The notes beneath the pieces were generated by a model, which was not told the DNA's origin, did no database searches, and worked only from the letters and a program-made list of their open reading frames with translations. Positions 42,844 through 51,578 of a stretch of 63,957 nt of DNA are shown piece by piece. The DNA lies in contig NZ_PVNB01000022.1 in the NCBI RefSeq assembly GCF_003001995.1, forward strand, positions 1 through 63,957. Direction: 5' to 3'. Made by a program: the position numbers and the translations under genes. Origin of the DNA: Orenia metallireducens (GTDB lineage: Bacteria > Bacillota > Halanaerobiia > Halobacteroidales > Halobacteroidaceae). The first letter of the stretch is position 1. Each line of letters begins with the position of its first letter.

Positions 42844-43197
42844 ATGCCACGAGTTACACGAGGTAATAGAAGAAGAAAAAGAAGAAAGAAGATATTAAAG
42901 TTAGCTAAAGGCTACTTTGGTTCTAAAAGTAAATTATACGTACCAGCTACTGAGCAGGTATTAAAATCTTTAAACTATGCTTATAGAGATAGAAAGCAGA
43001 AGAAGAGAAACTTCAGAAGATTATGGATTACAAGAATCAATGCTGGTGTAAGACCACACGGACTTTCTTACAGCAAATTTATCTATGGTTTAAAGCAAGC
43101 TAATGTTGATATTAACAGAAAGATGTTATCTGAATTAGCTATCCATGATAATGATTCCTTCGTAGAATTAGTTAACTTAGCTAAAGAGAATATATAA
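42844..43197 (+). CDS. rplT: Ribosomal protein L20 (bL20)
   Basis: A 117-residue basic protein: [60 protein letters not shown]. Standard length. It binds 23S rRNA early in assembly and should also repress its own operon through the leader at 41880-42030. RBS AAGGAGG precedes ATG. Confidence 0.97.
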   Translation: MPRVTRGNRRRKRRKKILKLAKGYFGSKSKLYVPATEQVLKSLNYAYRDRKQKKRNFRRLWITRINAGVRPHGLSYSKFIYGLKQANVDINRKMLSELAIHDNDSFVELVNLAKENI

Positions 43198-43203
43198 TTG
43201 TTA

Positions 43204-43240
43204 AAATCCCTAGAGCTTATTGGCCTAGGGATTTTTATTT
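43204..43240 (+). terminator. Terminator after rplT
   Basis: AAATCCCTAG pairs with CTAGGGATTT around a loop containing AGCTTATTGGC, followed by TTATTTATT. Confidence 0.85.
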
Positions 43241-43285
43241 ATTAGTTAGCTATAGTAGTTGTATTTTAATATGATTGGTATTTTT

Positions 43286-43394
43286 TATAGATATATTGTG
43301 ATAGCTTAAGGCTAAGTCTAAATAAGGAATTAAAACAACAGTGATTCATGACTTCCTCAAGCTTAAACTTAGTTAAAAAGTGTCGTAATTTCCT
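43286..43394. repeat. Dispersed hairpin element, copy 6 (decayed ends)
   Basis: TATAGATATATTGTGATAGC on the left and AAAAAGTGTCGTAATTTCCT on the right match the family with several changes. The interior has GCTTAAGGCTAAGTCTA against CAAGCTTAAACTTAG, the same words seen in copy 3 and in the riboswitch just downstream. Confidence 0.6.
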
Positions 43395-43447
43395 GCTATT
43401 ATCTCATTTTTGCTATTATTTAAAGGTATGATATTGATAGATTTACC

Positions 43448-43477
43448 TTGACATTTATTCAGATTAGTGGTTATAAT
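43448..43477 (+). promoter_or_regulatory. Promoter of the first c-di-AMP riboswitch transcript
   Basis: TTGACA (43448-43453) and TATAAT (43472-43477) with an 18-base spacer. Confidence 0.75.
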
Positions 43478-43494
43478 AACATTAACAAAATTGA

Positions 43495-43700
43495 ATAGCT
43501 ACTTTAATCGCTGAATTCTATATCAAATATAGGAGCGGGGGACCCACTTTCTTTTGGGGCGAATCCATTATTGAGTTCAGGCTTAAGTCTGAGGTTAAGT
43601 AATTTGCTTAATCTTAAACTAAAGCTAAGACTCAAATGGTAAGGTTACCTTTAATCTGAGTCCGACAGCTAACCTCGTAAGTGTTGAAAAGGGGTAGGTC
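43495..43700 (+). ncRNA. c-di-AMP (ydaO/yuaA) riboswitch 1
   Basis: It contains the ydaO core in order: ATCGCTGAATTCT, GGAGCGGGGGACCCA, GGGGCGAATCC, GGTAAGGTTACC, TCTGAGTCCGACAGCTAACC and CTCGTAAGTGTTGAAAAGGG. The variable arm between GAATCC and GGTTACC is a long hairpin made of CTTAAG-type words. A terminator follows at 43811-43841. Binding of c-di-AMP should switch off the kinase-trk operon. Confidence 0.93.
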
Positions 43701-43810
43701 GTAGTATATCTGAAAATGAGATATTTATATTTCTGTGCTTTGTTTTGATGTAGATAGCATAGGTTATTTATATTATAGTCATTATCAGATATATACCTTA
43801 TAGACGTTAA

Positions 43811-43841
43811 AAGGCTATAGCTACCTGCTATAGCCTTTTTT
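43811..43841 (+). terminator. Riboswitch-linked terminator before the kinase-trk operon
   Basis: AGGCTATAG-CTACCTG-CTATAGCCT followed by TTTTTTAA, 56 bases before the kinase gene. Confidence 0.88.
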
Positions 43842-43896
43842 AATTATAAAATAAATTAATTTCATTTAGTCAATAATAGCCTTGTGAGGTGGTGCA

Positions 43897-45741
43897 ATGA
43901 TTAGAAATTTGAGCCTAAAGACAAAAATTCTATTAGGGTATATAGTTATTATCTTGATTACAATTGGTGTTGCTCTGTGGTCTATTAGTAATTTTATGAC
44001 CTTAAATGAAGCCATACATGATATTATGGTGGAAAATTATCGAAGTGTTATCGCTGCTGAAAAGATGGTAGAATCTCTAGAAAGGCAGGATAGTGCAGAG
44101 TTAATCTTTATCTTTGGACAAAAAGATAAAGCCTTAGATATATTTCAGGAGAATCAGATGCAGTTTATGAAGTATTTATCAAGAGCAGAGGATAATATCA
44201 CAATTCCTGATGAAGAGAAGATTATCAAAGATATTAATGAAGGTTATCAAGCCTATCTAGATAAGTTTTGGAATTTACGTCAGTTAGCTAATGAAAATCA
44301 AATTCAGAAGATACAAGATTATTATCTTGAGGAATCAATGCCTCAATTTGAGAAGGTAAAGAATGAGACTAGAAAGTTGTTAATGGTTAATCAAGAACAT
44401 ATGAAAGAATCACAACAAAAAGCTAATAATAATGCTAGCCAAGCAATTTATTCTACAATAGTATTTTCTGTACTTGCAGTAATTTTAGCTATTGTGCTTG
44501 GGATTTATATCTCAAATCTGATTATTAGACCGACTAAGAGATTAACTGAGATAGTCAAAGAGGTGGCTGATGGAGATTTAGAACAAGTAATTGAAATTGA
44601 TACTAAAGATGAGATTGGAGAATTGGCAGCAGAGTTTAATAGTATGACCCAAAGATTAAGAGAGTATGAAGAGATGAATGTATCTAAATTAATTGCTGAG
44701 AAGAACAAATCAGAAGGTATAGTTAAGAGTATCTCTAGTCCTTTATTGGTGACTGATGATGAGAATAAGATTTTATTGATTAATCCTCGAGCTGAAAAGT
44801 TATTTAAGCTCGAGGAAGAGGATGTATTAGGTAATCACTTCTTAGAGACGATTAAAGAGGAGAGGATATTTTCTTTGATTAGTGAGACTTTAAGTTCAGG
44901 TTCAGAGCAGTCTGGTAAGGATAGTAGGGTGATTAAGTTTGAACAGAAGAATAAAGAGCTTTATTTTAGAGTTACTACAACTCCTGTAAAGAATAAAAGT
45001 GGAGATACTAAGCTAGTAGTAACCTTACTTGATGATATTACTCATCTTAAAGAGGTTGATGAGATGAAGTCAGAATTTGTCTCTATGGTCTCCCATGAAT
45101 TTAGAACTCCTCTGACATCTATGAATATGGGTATCAGCATGCTCTTAGAAGGAAGCATTGGTGAAGTAAATGATAATCAGAAGGAACTATTAGAAGTAGC
45201 CAAAGAGGATTGTGAGCGTTTAAATAACTTAGTAGATGACTTATTAGACTTATCAAAGATAGAGTCAGGAGAGATCAACCTAGAATTTGATAATATACAA
45301 GTAGAAAAGATATTTGAGGCATCAATCAAGCCCTTTGTTGACCAAGCAGAAAATAAAGGGGTAGAGCTAGTAGCAGAAGGAACAGATAATTTAGCAGTTC
45401 ATGCTGATTTGAATAAGATTACTTGGGTTATTACTAATCTAATAGGTAATGCTCTTCGTTATACTAATTCAGGTGACCAGATTAAGCTTTCAGCTGAGAA
45501 GAAGGGGCATAAAGTCCATATCTCTGTTACTGATACAGGAGAGGGAATTCCTAAAGAGTATCAGCATAAAATCTTTGATAAATTTGTCAGAGTAGGAGGA
45601 GATAAGGATAAGGATACTGGTTCTGGTTTAGGTTTAGCTATCTCTAAAGAGATGATTGAAGCCCATGGTGGTAGAATCTGGGTTGAAAGTGAAGTGGGAG
45701 AGGGTACTAGATTTACCTTTACTCTTAAATTACCAAAGTAG
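43897..45741 (+). CDS. Sensor histidine kinase (4HB sensor-HAMP-PAS-HisKA-HATPase)
   Basis: A 614-residue membrane kinase. TM1 lies at about 12-32 and a four-helix extracellular sensor at 33-185. TM2 (TIVFSVLAVILAIVLGIYIS) is followed by HAMP (IIRPTKRLTEIVKEVADGDL), PAS (about 270-375), HisKA with SHEFRTPLT (phospho-His near 400), and HATPase with NLIGNALRYT, DTGEGIPKE and GSGLGLAISKEM. The overall layout resembles ResE/PhoR/WalK-type kinases. It is the first gene of an operon with two response regulators and a Trk potassium system, all behind a c-di-AMP riboswitch. Potassium, turgor or osmolarity sensing is inference. RBS GAGGTGG precedes ATG. Confidence 0.92.
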   Translation: MIRNLSLKTKILLGYIVIILITIGVALWSISNFMTLNEAIHDIMVENYRSVIAAEKMVESLERQDSAELIFIFGQKDKALDIFQENQMQFMKYLSRAEDNITIPDEEKIIKDINEGYQAYLDKFWNLRQLANENQIQKIQDYYLEESMPQFEKVKNETRKLLMVNQEHMKESQQKANNNASQAIYSTIVFSVLAVILAIVLGIYISNLIIRPTKRLTEIVKEVADGDLEQVIEIDTKDEIGELAAEFNSMTQRLREYEEMNVSKLIAEKNKSEGIVKSISSPLLVTDDENKILLINPRAEKLFKLEEEDVLGNHFLETIKEERIFSLISETLSSGSEQSGKDSRVIKFEQKNKELYFRVTTTPVKNKSGDTKLVVTLLDDITHLKEVDEMKSEFVSMVSHEFRTPLTSMNMGISMLLEGSIGEVNDNQKELLEVAKEDCERLNNLVDDLLDLSKIESGEINLEFDNIQVEKIFEASIKPFVDQAENKGVELVAEGTDNLAVHADLNKITWVITNLIGNALRYTNSGDQIKLSAEKKGHKVHISVTDTGEGIPKEYQHKIFDKFVRVGGDKDKDTGSGLGLAISKEMIEAHGGRIWVESEVGEGTRFTFTLKLPK

Positions 45742-45750
45742 GTGGTTAGG

Positions 45751-46110
45751 TTGAATAAAATATTAGTAGTTGAAGATAGTAAGAATATTGTAACTGTGTT
45801 AAAAATATGTTTAACAAATGCAGGATATGAGGTTAAAGTTGTATCTGATGGGGTAGATGCTGTGGATACAGCCTTTGAATGGGAGCCGGATTTAATCTTA
45901 TTAGATATTAAGATTCCTAAGATGAATGGATTCTTAGTCTGTGAGACTTTGAAGAAGGATGAGTCGACAGCTCAGATACCTATATTAATGATGAGTGCTA
46001 AGGCAGAGGAAGAGGATATTAAGAAGGCTTATGATTTGGGAGCTGATGATTATATTATCAAGCCAGTTGAGCCTAATAAGCTGTTAGAGAAGATTGCATC
46101 TTATCTATAA
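45751..46110 (+). CDS. Single-domain response regulator
   Basis: A 119-residue receiver domain: KILVVEDSKNIVTVLKICLT, phospho-acceptor Asp52 in DLILLDIKIP, MMSAKA (Thr/Ser switch) and the conserved Lys in DDYIIKPVEP. There is no output domain, so it may relay phosphate or act by protein contact. The frame is open from GTG 45742, but AGGTGG overlaps that codon; TTG 45751 has the better spacing. The gene directly follows the kinase. Confidence 0.9.
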   Translation: MNKILVVEDSKNIVTVLKICLTNAGYEVKVVSDGVDAVDTAFEWEPDLILLDIKIPKMNGFLVCETLKKDESTAQIPILMMSAKAEEEDIKKAYDLGADDYIIKPVEPNKLLEKIASYL

Positions 46111-46131
46111 CTAAAAAAGGGGAGATATACA

Positions 46132-46827
46132 ATGGATAAAAAGAAGATTCTGATTATTGATGATGAGAAGAATATTAGAATTACTTTAAAGCAGTGCCTG
46201 AACCAAGAATATGAAGTAGTTACAGGTGTCAATGGTGAAGATGGATTAGAAAAGTTCAAAGATAATAATTTTGACCTTGTATTACTTGATATGAAGTTAC
46301 CAGGAATTGATGGAATTGAAGTCCTAAAGAGACTAAAAGAGTTGGATAATAATGTCAGTATCGTTATGATTACTGGTTTTGGAACAATAGAGACAGCAGT
46401 AGAGACTATGAAGCTGGGAGCAGTAGATTATTTAAGAAAACCTTTTGCGCCTAATGAAATTAGAGAGATAGTTAAAGAGGTATTAGATAGACAGAACCTA
46501 GCAGTATCTGATGAAGAATTGAATAGTTATGAAGATTATTTAAGCTATGCTAAATCTGCGATTAGTAAGCGTGATTTCACTAAAGGTTATGATTATTTAC
46601 AGAAAGCAGTTGGTCTAGATGCTACTAAACCAGAAGCCTTTAATTTGATGGGAGTAATTATGGAGCTACAAGATAATCTGTCAGAGGCTCAAAAGAATTA
46701 TAGAGCTGCATTGTCTCTAGACCCAGCTTATCGTCCAGCCCAAGAGAATTTAGAGAGAAGTACTCAGTTTGATTATCAGAAAGATGGTATCAATCTAGGT
46801 GAGGAAATCGATAAGGAAGGTGAATAG
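46132..46827 (+). CDS. Response regulator with TPR output region
   Basis: A 231-residue protein. An N-terminal receiver (ILIIDDEKNIRITLKQCLNQ, Asp53 in LVLLDMKLPG, MITGFGTIETAVETMKLGA and the Lys in YLRKPF) is NtrC/AtoC-like. The C-terminal 90 residues form about two TPR units (YLQKAVGLDATKPEAFNLMG, EAQKNYRAALSLDPAYRPAQ). No AAA+ or DNA-binding domain is present, so output is likely by protein interaction. It is followed three bases later by a TrkA-N gene, which makes the potassium system a plausible target. Confidence 0.88.
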   Translation: MDKKKILIIDDEKNIRITLKQCLNQEYEVVTGVNGEDGLEKFKDNNFDLVLLDMKLPGIDGIEVLKRLKELDNNVSIVMITGFGTIETAVETMKLGAVDYLRKPFAPNEIREIVKEVLDRQNLAVSDEELNSYEDYLSYAKSAISKRDFTKGYDYLQKAVGLDATKPEAFNLMGVIMELQDNLSEAQKNYRAALSLDPAYRPAQENLERSTQFDYQKDGINLGEEIDKEGE

Positions 46828-46829
46828 TT

Positions 46830-47228
46830 ATGTATATTGTAGTTATAGGTTGTGGTAGGAGTGGTTCTTATCTAGCTAATCAACTATCTAAAGCAGGAGA
46901 AGATGTTGTGGTAATAGATAAGAAGTTTGGGTCTTTTGATAGATTATCAGCAGAATTTACAGGCTTTACAATAAATGGAGATGCTACTGAAATAGAGACA
47001 TTAAAGTCGGCTAAATTTGATAAAGCCGATGTAGTGGTAATTACTACTGACAATGATAATGTTAACGCAATGATTGCTCAAATAGCCAGTGAATTATATC
47101 AGATTCCAAAGGTGATGGTTAGGCTCTTAGATCCAGAAAAAGAAGTTATTTATCACAATTTAAATGTGATTACAATGAGTCCTACAAATTTATTGGTAGA
47201 TAAATTTACAAGAGAGATTATTGGATAA
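46830..47228 (+). CDS. TrkA-N (RCK_N) domain protein, short
   Basis: A 132-residue protein holding only the NAD-binding RCK_N domain: YIVVIGCGRSGSYLANQLSK, VVVIDKKFGSFDRL, INGDATEIETLKSA, VVITTDNDNVNAMIAQIA. There is no RCK_C domain, unlike the 215-220-residue relatives. It could assemble with the full-length TrkA encoded 13 bases downstream to make a mixed ring. Start ATG follows AAGGTGA. Confidence 0.88.
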   Translation: MYIVVIGCGRSGSYLANQLSKAGEDVVVIDKKFGSFDRLSAEFTGFTINGDATEIETLKSAKFDKADVVVITTDNDNVNAMIAQIASELYQIPKVMVRLLDPEKEVIYHNLNVITMSPTNLLVDKFTREIIG

Positions 47229-47240
47229 TAGGGAGAGATT

Positions 47241-47903
47241 ATGATGAGAATTATAATGGTTGGTGGAGGAAAGGTGATTTATTACTTAGCTAAGAACTTC
47301 TTGGCTAAAGGGTATCAAGTCTCTATAGTAAATAAAGATAATGAGTACTGTAAGGTCTTAGCTCGCGAGCTTAATTGTTTAGTGATTAATGGTGATGGTT
47401 CTAAACCTGATGCCTTAAGGCAAGCAGAGGCTGATAAGGCAGATGCAATCTTGTCATTGACTGGCAATGACCCTGATAATTTATTTATCTGCCAATTAGC
47501 TCAAAAAGAATTTGGTGTGCCTAAAACCTTCTCGGTGGTCAATAATCCAGATAATGAGAAGATATTCAAAGAATTAGGGGTAGAGACTATTTTTAATACA
47601 ACAAAATTGATTTCAATATTGATTGAGCAGAGAGTCGAAGTAGCTGATGTCAATAATTTATTATCGATTGAAGAGGGTAGAATCAATATCTCTCAAGTTA
47701 TTTTACAAAAAAGCTCACCAGTTTTAGGTAAAACTTTAAAGGAGATTAATCTTCCTAGAGATATAGTTTTTGGCTGTATTATTAGAGGAGAGGAAGTCGT
47801 TATTCCTAAAGGTGATACTCAGCTATCAGAGGGAGATAAGGTATTAATTATTACTCTGCCAGAGAATCAAGGAGAGGCCTTTGCTGCATTATCTGGTGAG
47901 TAA
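47241..47903 (+). CDS. trkA: Trk potassium uptake regulatory protein TrkA (RCK_N + RCK_C)
   Basis: A 220-residue protein. RCK_N shows IIMVGGGKVIYYLAKNF, VINGDGSKPDALRQAEA and ILSLTGNDPDNLFICQLA. RCK_C (about 135-220) ends GDKVLIITLPENQGEAF. It gates the channel encoded next. The Rossmann glycine pattern (GGGKV) lacks the usual third G, as in some second-half TrkA domains, which supports pairing with the 132-residue protein as two halves of a larger TrkA. Confidence 0.88.
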   Translation: MMRIIMVGGGKVIYYLAKNFLAKGYQVSIVNKDNEYCKVLARELNCLVINGDGSKPDALRQAEADKADAILSLTGNDPDNLFICQLAQKEFGVPKTFSVVNNPDNEKIFKELGVETIFNTTKLISILIEQRVEVADVNNLLSIEEGRINISQVILQKSSPVLGKTLKEINLPRDIVFGCIIRGEEVVIPKGDTQLSEGDKVLIITLPENQGEAFAALSGE

Positions 47904-47921
47904 GAAGCGGAGGAATTTAAG

Positions 47922-49397
47922 ATGAGATATAAGAATATTATTAGAGAACGATACAAGTTAATAATAAAGTATATCGGAATGTTAACGATGGCAATTGGTG
48001 GATTTTTATTACTACCACTGCTGGTCTTACCTTTTTACCCAGAAGAGGTAATTTATATAGAGGCTTTTTTAACTCCAGCTGCTATCTTTTTTGGGATAGG
48101 GTTTTTACTGTGGAAGTTAACCTCTGTTAAGGATGACGTTACCCTTTCCTTAAAGGAAGGAGGAATTATAGTTCTAATCTCTTGGATTGTAGCTATTATA
48201 GCCTCTGCTATACCTTTTATGATTACAGGGGAGCTGAACTTCACTCAAGCTATCTTTGAGGCTACTAGTGGTTGGACAACGACAGGGTTATCGGTAGTTG
48301 ATGTAACTAAGGCTTCTCATGTCTTCTTGATGTGGAGAAGTATTATGCAGTTCTTTGGAGGGGTAGGATTAATAGTAGTAATGTTATCTTCTGTTTTGCA
48401 TCCTTATGGCTTTGGATTATATAATGCGGAGGGTAGAAGTGACCAACTATTACCTCATGTTAAGAAATCGACTAAGGCTATTATGTATATTTACTTAGGG
48501 TATATTATTGGAGGGACTATTCTTTATGTGATAGCGGGAATGGGAGTCTTTGATGCAATTAATCATGCTATTCCTGCTTTATCTACAGGTGGGTTCTCAA
48601 CTAAGGCTGATAGTATCGGTCATTGGAATAGCTTGCCAATAGAGATGGTAACTTGGCTATTAATGATATTTGGAACGATTAATTTTGCTACCCACTTTGC
48701 ATTGTTAAAAGGGAAGTTTAAGGTCTTTTTTAAGAATGGTGAGATTAGACTGCTATTATTCATTATCGCTATCTTTACTCCAATTGTCAGTTATTTTTCT
48801 TTAAGTGGCTTATATACAAGTCTGCCTGCTACAGTTAGACGAGGGTTCTTTGAAGTAGTATCTGCTATTTCAACTACAGGATTCTCTTTAGATACTTTCA
48901 GTAATTGGAATCAATTTGGTGTTTTAGCGATGGTCTTATTGATGTGGATTGGTGGTGGAACTGGTTCTACAGCAGGTGGTATTAAGTTATATAGAATTTA
49001 TCTGATGATAAAGTCGGTCTGGTGGGAATTAAAGGGATACTTCTTGCCTCCAAACTCTGTAGTAGAGAATTATATCTGGAGAGGAGAACAGAAATTATAC
49101 ATTAAAGCAGAATATATTCGGGAAACAGCCAATTATATCTTTTTATATATGGCTACATACTTTATTGGAGTCTTAATTTACTTAGCTTATGGATATGGTT
49201 TGACAGAATCGATGTTTGAGTTCGCTTCTTCTGTAGGTACTGTTGGACTATCAATTGGAATTACTAGTCCTGATGCACCTGTGGGAATTTTGTGGACTCA
49301 GACAGTTGGAATGTTTCTAGGAAGACTGGAGTTTTTAGTAATCTTCTTTGCTATTGCCAAGATAGTTAAGGATGCTAAGTATTTAGCTACAGAATAG
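47922..49397 (+). CDS. trkH: Trk-type potassium channel subunit TrkH
   Basis: A 491-residue membrane protein with four M1-P-M2-like repeats and two additional N-terminal TM segments, typical of TrkH rather than KtrB. Filter regions: EATSGWTTTGLSV, ALSTGGFSTKA, AISTTGFSLD and ASSVGTVGLSIG. GGGTGSTAGGIKLYR precedes the last repeat. It imports K+ with regulation by TrkA. It closes the six-gene operon behind the c-di-AMP riboswitch and is followed by a terminator. Confidence 0.93.
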   Translation: MRYKNIIRERYKLIIKYIGMLTMAIGGFLLLPLLVLPFYPEEVIYIEAFLTPAAIFFGIGFLLWKLTSVKDDVTLSLKEGGIIVLISWIVAIIASAIPFMITGELNFTQAIFEATSGWTTTGLSVVDVTKASHVFLMWRSIMQFFGGVGLIVVMLSSVLHPYGFGLYNAEGRSDQLLPHVKKSTKAIMYIYLGYIIGGTILYVIAGMGVFDAINHAIPALSTGGFSTKADSIGHWNSLPIEMVTWLLMIFGTINFATHFALLKGKFKVFFKNGEIRLLLFIIAIFTPIVSYFSLSGLYTSLPATVRRGFFEVVSAISTTGFSLDTFSNWNQFGVLAMVLLMWIGGGTGSTAGGIKLYRIYLMIKSVWWELKGYFLPPNSVVENYIWRGEQKLYIKAEYIRETANYIFLYMATYFIGVLIYLAYGYGLTESMFEFASSVGTVGLSIGITSPDAPVGILWTQTVGMFLGRLEFLVIFFAIAKIVKDAKYLATE

Positions 49398-49465
49398 AGG
49401 ATGATAAAAGATTAGATTGAATTTCTGGTATATAAAATGTTAAAATAGAAGAAGGTAATGATAAA

Positions 49466-49502
49466 AAACAAAAGATTAGTTAACTAATCTTTTGTTTTTA
49501 TT
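49466..49502 (+). terminator. Terminator after the kinase-trk operon
   Basis: AACAAAAGATTAG-TTAA-CTAATCTTTTGTT followed by TTTATT; a perfect 13-bp stem. Confidence 0.92.
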
Positions 49503-49523
49503 GTTGAACAACTTTAATTGGGG

Positions 49524-50876
49524 GTGATTAAGATTTCTGATAAATTATGCAATGAGTTAATTGGAGAGCTGAAAAAAGATAATAAAGGATTACATAGTTG
49601 GTTGGAGACGATTCATCCTATAGATTTAGCAGAAACTATAACTGATTTAAATGATGATGAGCTTCTCCAATTTTATAAAAGAGTTGATACTGAATTAATG
49701 GCAGAAGTTTTGGAACAGGCTGAAGATGATTTTCAAGCTAGGTTTTTAAGGTTACTTGATATAAAAGATATCATTAGTATCTTCAATTATATGGCTACTG
49801 ATGATATAACAGATATAATAGGAAACTTAACCTTTGCTGAAAGCAAGAAGATATTGAATATGATGAAGGAAGAAGATTCTGGAGCCATTCGCAAGCTATT
49901 AGGATATGATGAAGAGTCAGCTGGAGGATTGATGACCACAGAGTTTATTGCTCTTAAGGAGAGTCTGACCACTATCGAAGCGCTGACAAAGATTAAGAGG
50001 ATAAGCCCTACAACAGAAGTTATTCGTTCTATTTTTGTTTTAGATGATTCTAAAAAGTTAGTAGGAGTTGCTGATTTAAGAGATATCTTAGTAGCTAAAG
50101 AGGAAACTCTATTAAGGGATATAGCAAATACTAACGTAATTTCTGTTACACCTGATATAGATCAAGAGGAGGTTGCTTTATTAGTAGCCAAATATGATTT
50201 AACTGCTATTCCAGTAATCAGCCGTAAAGGGATTATGCTAGGAATTATTACCGTTGATGATATTATTGATGTTATCGAAGAAGAGAATACTGAGGATATT
50301 CTTAAATTAGGTGGTGTAAGTGAAGAAGAGAGGATAGATAGCTCTCTAATGATCTCTATTCGTAGAAGATTGCCTTGGTTATTAATAAATTTAGTAACAG
50401 CTTTTTTGGCTGCATATACTGTAGGCTTATTTGAGGATGTGATTGCCCAAGTGGTTGCATTGGCAGCAGCGATGCCGATTGTAGCAGGTATGGGTGGCAA
50501 TGCTGGTACTCAGACTTTATCGATTACAATTAGAAGTATAGCATTAGGTGAATTGGAACTAAAGGAGAGCTGGAAGATAGTCTTTAAAGAGATATTGCTG
50601 GGATTGATTCATGGTGCAGCAACAGGTGTTGTAACAGGAGTTATTCTTTATTTTGTCTATGGTAACCCATATTTGGGATTGATAATCTTATTGGCAATGA
50701 TTTGTAATTTAATAATAGCAGGATTGAGTGGCTTTTTGATTCCCCTTGGTTTAAAGATAGTCGGGATAGACCCAGCCTTAGCTTCTGCAATTATTTTGAC
50801 TACTGCCACTGATGTCTTTGGTTTCTTTATCTTCTTGGGCTTGGCTAAAGTATTTCTTAATTTTTTAATTGTTTGA
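49524..50876 (+). CDS. mgtE: Magnesium transporter MgtE
   Basis: A 450-residue membrane protein. An N-terminal MgtE_N superhelical domain (ETITDLNDDELLQFYKRVDT) is followed by a CBS pair (about 130-250: LMTTEFIALKESLTTIEALT, VISVTPDIDQEEVALLVAKY) and the membrane domain with PIVAGMGGNAGTQTLSITIR, the MgtE pore signature. It carries Mg2+ gated by the CBS domains. Start is uncertain: GGGGGTGA (49520-49527) overlaps TTG 49518 and GTG 49524, while an in-frame ATT at 49533 is correctly spaced. The coordinates use the GTG. No M-box leader fits in the short gap upstream. Confidence 0.93.
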   Translation: MIKISDKLCNELIGELKKDNKGLHSWLETIHPIDLAETITDLNDDELLQFYKRVDTELMAEVLEQAEDDFQARFLRLLDIKDIISIFNYMATDDITDIIGNLTFAESKKILNMMKEEDSGAIRKLLGYDEESAGGLMTTEFIALKESLTTIEALTKIKRISPTTEVIRSIFVLDDSKKLVGVADLRDILVAKEETLLRDIANTNVISVTPDIDQEEVALLVAKYDLTAIPVISRKGIMLGIITVDDIIDVIEEENTEDILKLGGVSEEERIDSSLMISIRRRLPWLLINLVTAFLAAYTVGLFEDVIAQVVALAAAMPIVAGMGGNAGTQTLSITIRSIALGELELKESWKIVFKEILLGLIHGAATGVVTGVILYFVYGNPYLGLIILLAMICNLIIAGLSGFLIPLGLKIVGIDPALASAIILTTATDVFGFFIFLGLAKVFLNFLIV

Positions 50877-50937
50877 TATTTTTGATTAATTTCAGAATAA
50901 GACTATATTCATATAATTATGAGGGGATAGGAGTAAT

Positions 50938-51561
50938 ATGATTGAGCTTTTAATTATATTAAAAGGTTTGCTTATAGGTATGATAGTATCGTTACCAATT
51001 GGTCCTCTTGGTCTTATATCGATACAAAGAACTTTAAATAAAGGCTGGAGAGCTGGTTTTCTATCTGGTCTTGGTGGGGCATTATCAGATTTATGCTATT
51101 CATCACTAGCTATTTTGGGTATGGGACTTATTGACGATTTTTTAGAAAAGAATAGATATTTTTTTAATGGTGTAACAGGTGTTCTGTTTTTAATTGTTGG
51201 AGTCAATATTATTATCAAAGCTATAGGAGATAAAGAGCTAGAAGAGGAGAAAGAAGTAATTCATCCAGCTTTATCGACATTTTTGATGGGGCTATCCAAT
51301 CCAATGACCTTTCTTATCTTTTTGGCCATATTTGCTAAAATGGGTATAGATGTAGAGTCTGAAAATTTAATAGAAAGTATAGTCTTTATTATTTCTATCT
51401 TTATGGGTTCTACTATCTTCTGGTTCTTCACTACTAATTGGCTAAAGATATCTAAGAAGGATTATGAGGTCGATAAGCTTATTTTTTTTGAAAAGTTAAT
51501 TGGGATAATGATTACTCTGTTTGGGTTGTTTAGTTTGCTAAAAATAATATTTAAATTTTAA
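50938..51561 (+). CDS. LysE/RhtB family exporter
   Basis: A 207-residue membrane protein with six TM segments. The N-terminal pattern LKGLLIGMIVSLPIGPLGLI followed by IQRTLNKGWRAGFLSGLGGA is the LysE hallmark, and FLMGLSNPMTFLIFLAIFA is the second-half signature. The family exports amino acids or other small solutes. The RBS is AGGAGT before ATG. The two phospholipid genes follow 17 bases downstream in the same direction, so all three may be co-transcribed. Confidence 0.85.
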   Translation: MIELLIILKGLLIGMIVSLPIGPLGLISIQRTLNKGWRAGFLSGLGGALSDLCYSSLAILGMGLIDDFLEKNRYFFNGVTGVLFLIVGVNIIIKAIGDKELEEEKEVIHPALSTFLMGLSNPMTFLIFLAIFAKMGIDVESENLIESIVFIISIFMGSTIFWFFTTNWLKISKKDYEVDKLIFFEKLIGIMITLFGLFSLLKIIFKF

Positions 51562-51578
51562 TTATTTAAGGGGGAGTC

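Noticed and set aside
49398-49523. M-box (magnesium) riboswitch ahead of mgtE
   Set aside because: The gap is only about 120 bases and holds just the trkH terminator; no M-box core was found.
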